Shown here: one piece after another, positions 13,993 through 17,679 of the stretch
Numbering within the stretch: the first letter of the stretch is position 1
Layout of the letters: the number at the start of each line of letters is the position of its first letter
Assembly: GCA_016190585.1 (NCBI GenBank)
Contig: JACPQH010000104.1
Span: forward strand, 1 to 17,679
Reading direction: 5' to 3'
Source: Chloroflexota bacterium
Lineage (GTDB): Bacteria; Chloroflexota; Dehalococcoidia; Dehalococcoidales; RBG-16-60-22
Length of the DNA: 17,679 bases
The notes under the pieces: generated by a model
The model's input: only the letters and a program-made list of their open reading frames with translations
What the model was told of the DNA's origin: nothing
Databases searched by the model: none
Position numbers and translations under genes: made by a program

Positions 13993-14784
13993 ATGGGTAA
14001 CACATTGAAGGAAGTTGAGGAGATCAGGGAAAAACAGAAGATGACGCCCGGCGGCGCGGTTTCCGGACCCGCCGAGAAAGAGAAGACGGGGGACAGGCAG
14101 ATTATTTCCATCGTTCTCGCGGATGATCACTGGGTGGTGAGGCAGGGTCTCAAGGCCCTGCTGGAAGCCGAATCGGACTTCCGCGTCATCGGCGAGGCCT
14201 CCGACGGTCTCGAGGCCGCCCGTGTCGTGGAGCAGCTCAAGCCCCGTATCCTGGTGCTGGACCTGATGATGGGCGGCATCAACGGCCTGGAGGTCACCCG
14301 GCAGGTGGCCAAGCACCCCTCCGAGACCAGCGTCGTCATCCTTTCCATGTACGGGAATGAGAGCTACGTCCTGGAGGCGCTGCGCGCCGGGGCGAAGGCC
14401 TACGTCCTCAAGGAGTCGACCTCGGAAGAGCTGGTCCGGGCCATCCGGGAGGTCATCAAGGGCTACCGCTATCTGGGGGCACCCCTCTCGGAGCGGGCCA
14501 TCGAGGTCTACCTGCAGAAGACGGAACCGACCACCCAGGACGCCTACGACACCCTGACCACCCGCGAGCGGGAGGTCCTGCACCTGGCCGCCCAGGGCTA
14601 CACCAACGCCGAGATCGCCAACCGCCTCTTTATCAGCCGGCGAACGGTGGAGATCCACCGCGCCAACATGCTGCGCAAGCTGGGCCTGAGGACCCAGCAC
14701 ATCCAGCTGGTGCAGTACGCGGTTCAGCGGGGCATCCTGCCGGCGGATAACACCACCGCGAGCGGCGGCCCTGTCTCGGAGTAG
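13993..14784 (+). CDS. NarL/FixJ-type response regulator, orphan
   Basis: A 263-residue two-domain regulator. The receiver domain (about 38-153) has acidic Asp44-Asp45, phosphoacceptor Asp90 in LVLDLMM, Ser118 and Lys140 (YVLKES). A LuxR-type helix-turn-helix (about 186-245) has LTTREREVLHLAAQGYTN, NRLFISRRTVEIHRANMLRK. All residues needed for phosphorylation and DNA binding are present. No histidine kinase is next to it. There is an unusual charged extension of about 36 residues before the receiver; a start at ATG 14041 would shorten it to 20. The ribosome site before ATG 13993 is poor (GGA only). It lies downstream of glmS and the small membrane protein gene, convergent with xre. Confidence 0.92.
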   Translation: MGNTLKEVEEIREKQKMTPGGAVSGPAEKEKTGDRQIISIVLADDHWVVRQGLKALLEAESDFRVIGEASDGLEAARVVEQLKPRILVLDLMMGGINGLEVTRQVAKHPSETSVVILSMYGNESYVLEALRAGAKAYVLKESTSEELVRAIREVIKGYRYLGAPLSERAIEVYLQKTEPTTQDAYDTLTTREREVLHLAAQGYTNAEIANRLFISRRTVEIHRANMLRKLGLRTQHIQLVQYAVQRGILPADNTTASGGPVSE

Positions 14785-14827
14785 CACCGGGCTGGCGGCG
14801 CGGGCGCGCGGCCCCGCCGGAGCTTGA

Positions 14828-14850
14828 GGGGATGACCCTACGGCATCCCC
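14828..14850. repeat. Hairpin overlapping the 3' end of xre
   Basis: GGGGATG and CATCCCC form a 7-bp stem around nine bases. It covers the last codons and stop of xre and lies 44 bp after the response regulator stop. No T-run follows on either strand. It is a possible weak signal between the two convergent genes. Confidence 0.35.
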
Positions 14851-15269
14851 TGATGGCTGATGGTGTACCGTCGCTGGCGCCGGCGTTCTATCAGGTCCTC
14901 GATCAAAGAGATGAGGTCTTCGTCCAGTTCATCGGGATACTTGCTCCGGGCGTATTCGCGGAAATCCGGGTAGTCGGGGGCCGGCGCCTCCGCCGGCGGT
15001 AGGTGGCCCGCGAGCCGCAGCACCCGGGTGACCGTCTCGCCGCTGAACTCGGCCAGCCGGCGGCAGGAGCCCGTGTTGGGCAGGTCTTTACCGGCGAGCC
15101 AGCGGCCCACCGTGGCATGGCTGACGCCCAGTTGCGCCGCGAGCTGGGAGGGCAGTACCCGGCGCCGGTTCATGACATCGACCATAAACCGCACCAGGCG
15201 GTCGGTTTGCCCCGGCCCGGTCGCGGCGCCTGCCTTTCGTTTGAGCCCTGTCGGCCTGATAAGCCCCAT
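14838..15269 (-). CDS. XRE-family DNA-binding regulator
   Basis: A 143-residue protein with a Cro/C1-type helix-turn-helix at about 26-78: QLAAQLGVSHATVGRWLAGK (42-61) gives the two DNA-contacting helices. A basic tail (RKAG, residues 10-14) precedes it. The rest is a Pro/Ala linker (91-100) and an acidic then basic helix, DELDEDLISLIEDLIERRRQRR, probably for dimerisation. No sensor or peptidase domain is visible. GAGG lies 8 nt before ATG 15269. Its upstream region carries the bipartite element, so it may be autoregulated and may be the factor that binds the other copies; that is inference from position only. It is convergent with the response regulator gene. Confidence 0.88.
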   Translation of the reverse strand: MGLIRPTGLKRKAGAATGPGQTDRLVRFMVDVMNRRRVLPSQLAAQLGVSHATVGRWLAGKDLPNTGSCRRLAEFSGETVTRVLRLAGHLPPAEAPAPDYPDFREYARSKYPDELDEDLISLIEDLIERRRQRRYTISHQGMP

Positions 15270-15327
15270 AATCGTTCCTCAACCACTGTGCCTAAGTTCA
15301 TGTTAGTGGCGCGGGCGAAGGCGGAGT

Positions 15328-15371
15328 ATCCGTAGCTTTACCTAATTGGCGAGCCGGGCTTCACCTAATTT
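15328..15371 (-). promoter_or_regulatory. Bipartite AAATTAGG-type element upstream of xre
   Basis: Read on minus, AAATTAGG is followed 23 bp later by AATTAGGTA-AAGC-TACGGAT. Both blocks match the consensus exactly and the GTA-N4-TAC dyad is intact. The proximal block ends 69 bp before ATG 15269. Confidence 0.7.
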
Positions 15372-15477
15372 CCGCTAACGCATTGCGCGCTACCTAGGTC
15401 TGCCGGTGACCCCGTGATAACACGGCGCGGGGCGGTTCCGCTGCCCTTCGGGTTCATGGAGCTGCCCGTACCGTGTC

Positions 15478-15521
15478 AAAATAGGTAGACTGGCCTTGCC
15501 TAATTAGGTATGGTTACGGAT
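15478..15521 (+). promoter_or_regulatory. Bipartite AAATTAGG-type element upstream of the dehydratase gene
   Basis: AAATAGGTAG is followed 23 bp later by AATTAGGTA-TGGT-TACGGAT. The proximal block lies inside the perfect palindrome CCTAATTAGG (15499-15508). It is 150 bp before ATG 15661, farther than at the other genes, so the transcript would have a longer leader. Confidence 0.7.
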
Positions 15522-15660
15522 ACATCGGCATTACAGCGGGCTCTTATGATTATATTGACCTGAACTTCAAAGGACACTACCTAATCGTCAGCGAACAACT
15601 GGTGAGCGAGCGCGAGCCTGGTAGGGTCCTGGAAAGCCGGTAGGTGATAAGGAGGAACGG

Positions 15661-16524
15661 ATGAAAAGGATCCTGGTAACCGGGGGCAGTGGTTTCGTGG
15701 GACGCCACCTGATTGCGGAACTGCTGAGGAAATACCCTCATGCCGAGGTTACCTCGCTGTCCCGGAGCGAGGGCGTGATTTCCCAGCTATTAACGGAATG
15801 CCCCAGCAAACGGTTGAAGATTGCTATGGGCGATATCAGGGACTACGATGCCGTCAGGTGCGCCATGAAAGGGATCGACATCGTCATCCACCTGGCGGCC
15901 ATGAAGCGGGTTGACCTGAGCGAAGAGCACTGTCAGGAAGCGGTGACGACCAACGTCATCGGCACGCTCAACATCTTGAACACCTTCGAGGGTGATACCT
16001 TCGTCCTGATGTCAACCGACAAGGCCGTTGAGCCGGTAAACTGCTACGGCGGTACCAAGCTGGTCGCGGAGAAGCTGGTGCAGGAGCAGGCCCGCCACAC
16101 CCGGAACGGGCGTTTCATGATTATCCGCTCCGGCAACATCATGGGCTCGACGGGCAGCGTCATCGATATCTGGAAGAAACAGATCGAGGAGAAGAACGAG
16201 ATAACCGTTACCAACCTTGAGATGCTGCGTTTTTATACCTCGGTGGAGGGCGTCATCAAGCTCTACCTGGCCGTGCTGGAGCGCGGCGAGAATGGCAAGA
16301 TTTACGTGACGCCCCGGGGCGAGGCCCGGGTCTTGCGGGAGCTCGTCAAAGAGACGATAAGCCTCTACGGCAACAACAAGACCCGTACCAGGGTGGTCGG
16401 CCTGCGGCCGGGCGAGCGCATGGAGGAGAAGATGCAGGCCGAGGAGGAACCGAACATCGTCGCCGGTTTCGAAGAGGGTGAGGAACAGCAGTTGGGCGAG
16501 CTGCTAAGCCAAACGGCGAAATAA
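15661..16524 (+). CDS. PseB/CapD-like UDP-sugar 4,6-dehydratase (NAD-dependent SDR)
   Basis: A 287-residue extended short-chain dehydrogenase of the polysaccharide-biosynthesis family. The NAD loop is TGGSGFVG (7-14). The catalytic segment STDKAVEPVNCYGGTK has Asp120-Lys121 and Tyr129-x-x-x-Lys133, the arrangement of inverting UDP-GlcNAc 4,6-dehydratases such as PseB. LAAMKRVDLSEEHCQEA and VVGLRPGERMEEKM also fit. It is about 45 residues shorter than typical PseB. GGAGG lies 5 nt before ATG 15661. The probable product is a nucleotide-linked 6-deoxy-4-keto sugar for glycan or S-layer decoration. Partner aminotransferase genes are not in the window. Its stop codon directly abuts that of the convergent epimerase gene, and its likely terminator lies inside that gene. 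Confidence 0.9.
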   Translation: MKRILVTGGSGFVGRHLIAELLRKYPHAEVTSLSRSEGVISQLLTECPSKRLKIAMGDIRDYDAVRCAMKGIDIVIHLAAMKRVDLSEEHCQEAVTTNVIGTLNILNTFEGDTFVLMSTDKAVEPVNCYGGTKLVAEKLVQEQARHTRNGRFMIIRSGNIMGSTGSVIDIWKKQIEEKNEITVTNLEMLRFYTSVEGVIKLYLAVLERGENGKIYVTPRGEARVLRELVKETISLYGNNKTRTRVVGLRPGERMEEKMQAEEEPNIVAGFEEGEEQQLGELLSQTAK

Positions 16525-16541
16525 TCAGGCATCACGCCTGA
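16525..16541. repeat. Short hairpin at abutting convergent stop codons
   Basis: TCAGGC-ATCAC-GCCTGA is a 6-bp inverted repeat whose left end is the minus-strand stop codon. It immediately precedes the much stronger hairpin at 16552-16589. Confidence 0.4.
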
Positions 16542-17517
16542 GCCAGGCCTGAAGACCGGGGCGGTTGATCTGAAGACCGCCCCGGTCTTGCTTTACCGGC
16601 GGCAGCGCGGCGCGGTAGTACTCGGCGGCGCGCCGGATCCCCTCGCTGAAGGTGGTGGCCGCCCGCCACCCCAGCTCGTTGCAGGCCTTATCACAGGCGA
16701 GGTAGATATGCCGGATCTCCCCGGGGCGCTCGGCGGCGTAGTCCGGTATCGCCGCGTAGCCCAGCTCCCGGCTCAGGGTGTCGAAGACCTCCCGGTCGCT
16801 GGTGCGGACGCCGGTGCCGATGTTAAACACGCCGCATGACGCGGCCTCCAGGGCCAGCAGGTTCGCCCGGACGACATCCCCCACGTAGACGTAGTCGCGT
16901 GTCTTGTCGCCGTTGCCGAAGATAACCGGCCGCCCGCCGGCGAGCATCAGGCCGGCGAAGATGGCGACGACGCCGCCTTCCCCGGCGGGGTTCTGCCGCG
17001 GGCCGTAGACGTTGGCGTAGCGCAGCGCCGCGAACGAGAGGCTGTAAAGCCCGTGGTTAAGCAGCAGGTAGTGCTCGATGGTATGCTTGGAGACGCCGTA
17101 GGGGCACAGGGGGTCGAGCGGGTGCGCCTCGTCGACGGGCGCGTAGCGGGGCGGGCCGTAGGCGGCGCACGACGAGGCGTAGACGAACCGCTTGACCCCG
17201 GACCGCACCGCGGCGGCGATGACGTTCAAGCTGCCCAGGATGTTCACCCCGGCATCGTAAGCCGGGTCGGTGATGGAGCGGGTGACCACGGTATGGGCCG
17301 CCTCGTGGAAGACGGCGTCGGGACGGAGCTCCTCGAAAAGGCCGCCCAGCGCCGCGTCCCGGATATCCAGCCGGAAGAAGCGGGCGCGCCGGTGGACGTT
17401 CCGCTCGAAGCCCGTCGAGAGATCGTCCACCACGGCCACCTCGTGCCCGCTGTCAATCAGGGCGTCCACGATGTGCGAGCCGATGAAGCCGGCGCCGCCC
17501 GTAACCAGGATTTTCAT
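16525..17517 (-). CDS. GalE-like NAD-dependent UDP-sugar 4-epimerase
   Basis: A 330-residue extended SDR. Seen: the NAD loop TGGAGFIG (6-13), VDDLSTGFERNV (30-41), LDIRD (50-54), Ser115-Ser116 and the catalytic Tyr140-x-x-x-Lys144 in PYGVSK. YANVYGPRQNP and NGDKTRDYVYVGDVVRANL are sugar-nucleotide epimerase signatures. The epimerisation substrate (UDP-Glc, UDP-GlcNAc or a uronate) cannot be assigned. GGAGG lies 8 nt before ATG 17517. The last 20 residues or so (PVKQDRGGLQINRPGLQ) include codons that form the terminator hairpin of the convergent dehydratase gene, so this tail may be shaped by RNA function. A bipartite element lies 64 bp upstream. Confidence 0.92.
   Translation of the reverse strand: MKILVTGGAGFIGSHIVDALIDSGHEVAVVDDLSTGFERNVHRRARFFRLDIRDAALGGLFEELRPDAVFHEAAHTVVTRSITDPAYDAGVNILGSLNVIAAAVRSGVKRFVYASSCAAYGPPRYAPVDEAHPLDPLCPYGVSKHTIEHYLLLNHGLYSLSFAALRYANVYGPRQNPAGEGGVVAIFAGLMLAGGRPVIFGNGDKTRDYVYVGDVVRANLLALEAASCGVFNIGTGVRTSDREVFDTLSRELGYAAIPDYAAERPGEIRHIYLACDKACNELGWRAATTFSEGIRRAAEYYRAALPPVKQDRGGLQINRPGLQAWLRRDA
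16552..16589 (+). terminator. Terminator hairpin of the dehydratase gene, inside the epimerase coding region
   Basis: Perfect 14-bp arms AAGACCGGGGCGGT and ACCGCCCCGGTCTT enclose a ten-base loop, followed on plus by GCTTTACC. It starts 28 nt after the dehydratase stop codon. The T-tract is short, so efficiency is uncertain, but the stem is the strongest in this part of the window. Confidence 0.65.
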
Positions 17518-17550
17518 GCCTCACCTCCTAAGCCTACTACGATGATAGGC

Positions 17551-17570
17551 GTCCGGCGGGACAGCCGGAC
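17551..17570 (-). repeat. Hairpin in the epimerase gene leader
   Basis: Arms GTCCGGC and GCCGGAC (7 bp) enclose a six-base loop. It lies between the bipartite element and the ribosome site of the epimerase gene. It could act on translation or mRNA stability; there is no T-run. Confidence 0.4.
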
Positions 17571-17614
17571 ATACGTAAGGCTACCTATTTGAGGTGGGCG
17601 TGCGGCCTTAATTT
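17571..17614 (-). promoter_or_regulatory. Bipartite AAATTAGG-type element upstream of the epimerase gene
   Basis: Read on minus, AAATTAAGG is followed 22 bp later by AAATAGGTA-GCCT-TACGTAT. The GTA-N4-TAC dyad is intact. The proximal block ends 64 bp before ATG 17517. Confidence 0.65.
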
Positions 17615-17636
17615 TATAGGAGTCTTGAAAATAGCC

Positions 17637-17664
17637 TTGTATCGTTAATTCGAGTGGATATAAT
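17637..17664 (+). promoter_or_regulatory. Possible outward promoter at right edge
   Basis: TTGTAT (17637-17642), a 16-bp spacer and a perfect TATAAT (17659-17664) on plus would drive a gene beyond the right end, divergent from the epimerase gene. The flanking sequence is AT-rich, which makes chance matches more likely. Confidence 0.45.
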
Positions 17665-17679
17665 TGCGAATAATTAAAC

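Larger units (their letters stand above)
15270..15660. other. 391-bp divergent control region between xre and the dehydratase gene
   Basis: It holds two full bipartite elements, one facing each gene (15328-15371 on minus, 15478-15521 on plus). There are also looser related sites: CCTAAGTT (15291), CCTAGG (15393) and TACCTAATC (15578-15586, minus-facing). A TTGACC at 15555-15560 is followed after 17 bp by TACCTA, a poor -10 that coincides with the last site. I see no ORF with a ribosome site here. Confidence 0.6.

Noticed and set aside
14785..14850. True rho-independent terminator between the response regulator and xre
   Set aside because: A small stem exists at 14828-14850 but without T-tracts on either side; listed only as a hairpin.
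1..17679. Mobile elements, CRISPR arrays, tRNA or rRNA genes
   Set aside because: No transposase or integrase motifs, spaced identical repeats, or tRNA cloverleaf were seen. The 22-bp repeats are short regulatory blocks, not a CRISPR array.

Overview
The window is GC-rich bacterial chromosome with tightly packed genes and no rRNA, tRNA, CRISPR or insertion sequence that I can see. Gene content (TRAP transporter, CaiB-type CoA-transferase, acyl-CoA dehydrogenase, two-subunit class I fumarase-type hydro-lyase, many NAD-dependent sugar-nucleotide enzymes) fits an environmental anaerobe or facultative heterotroph. A Chloroflexota/Dehalococcoidia-like lineage is my guess, but nothing in the window proves it.

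Left edge (1-2290): a TPP riboswitch on the minus strand controls a gene beyond the left end. Divergent from it, with its own sigma70-type promoter, is an alpha/beta-hydrolase whose nucleophile and histidine positions are both substituted. It converges on a lipoprotein-like HtrA protease with one PDZ domain.

Region 2248-9794 is one minus-strand catabolic unit. A near-consensus promoter (9766-9794) leads to dctP, a long palindrome, dctQ, dctM, hydro-lyase alpha and beta subunits, acyl-CoA dehydrogenase and a family III CoA-transferase, and ends at a rho-independent terminator (2248-2267). Two ATGA overlaps couple dctQ-dctM and alpha-beta. The set looks like uptake and CoA-dependent breakdown of a carboxylic acid, perhaps a C4/C5 dicarboxylate.

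Region 10068-17679 holds housekeeping and envelope-precursor genes: pgk, a small cysteine-containing protein, glmS followed by a DUF3096-like membrane peptide and an orphan NarL-type response regulator, an XRE regulator, a PseB/CapD-like UDP-sugar 4,6-dehydratase and a GalE-like epimerase. GlmS makes the amino sugar from which UDP-GlcNAc-type substrates of such enzymes are built.

The most striking signal is a bipartite DNA element of about 43 bp placed before six genes (htrA, pgk, glmS, xre, the dehydratase and the epimerase). It has two AAATTAGG-like blocks 22-23 bp apart; the gene-proximal block continues as AATTAGGTA-N4-TACGNAT. It always points towards the gene, usually 64-85 bp before the start codon. 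It is absent from the catabolic operon and the hydrolase, which have ordinary -35/-10 promoters. It could be an undescribed regulon operator or an alternative promoter class.
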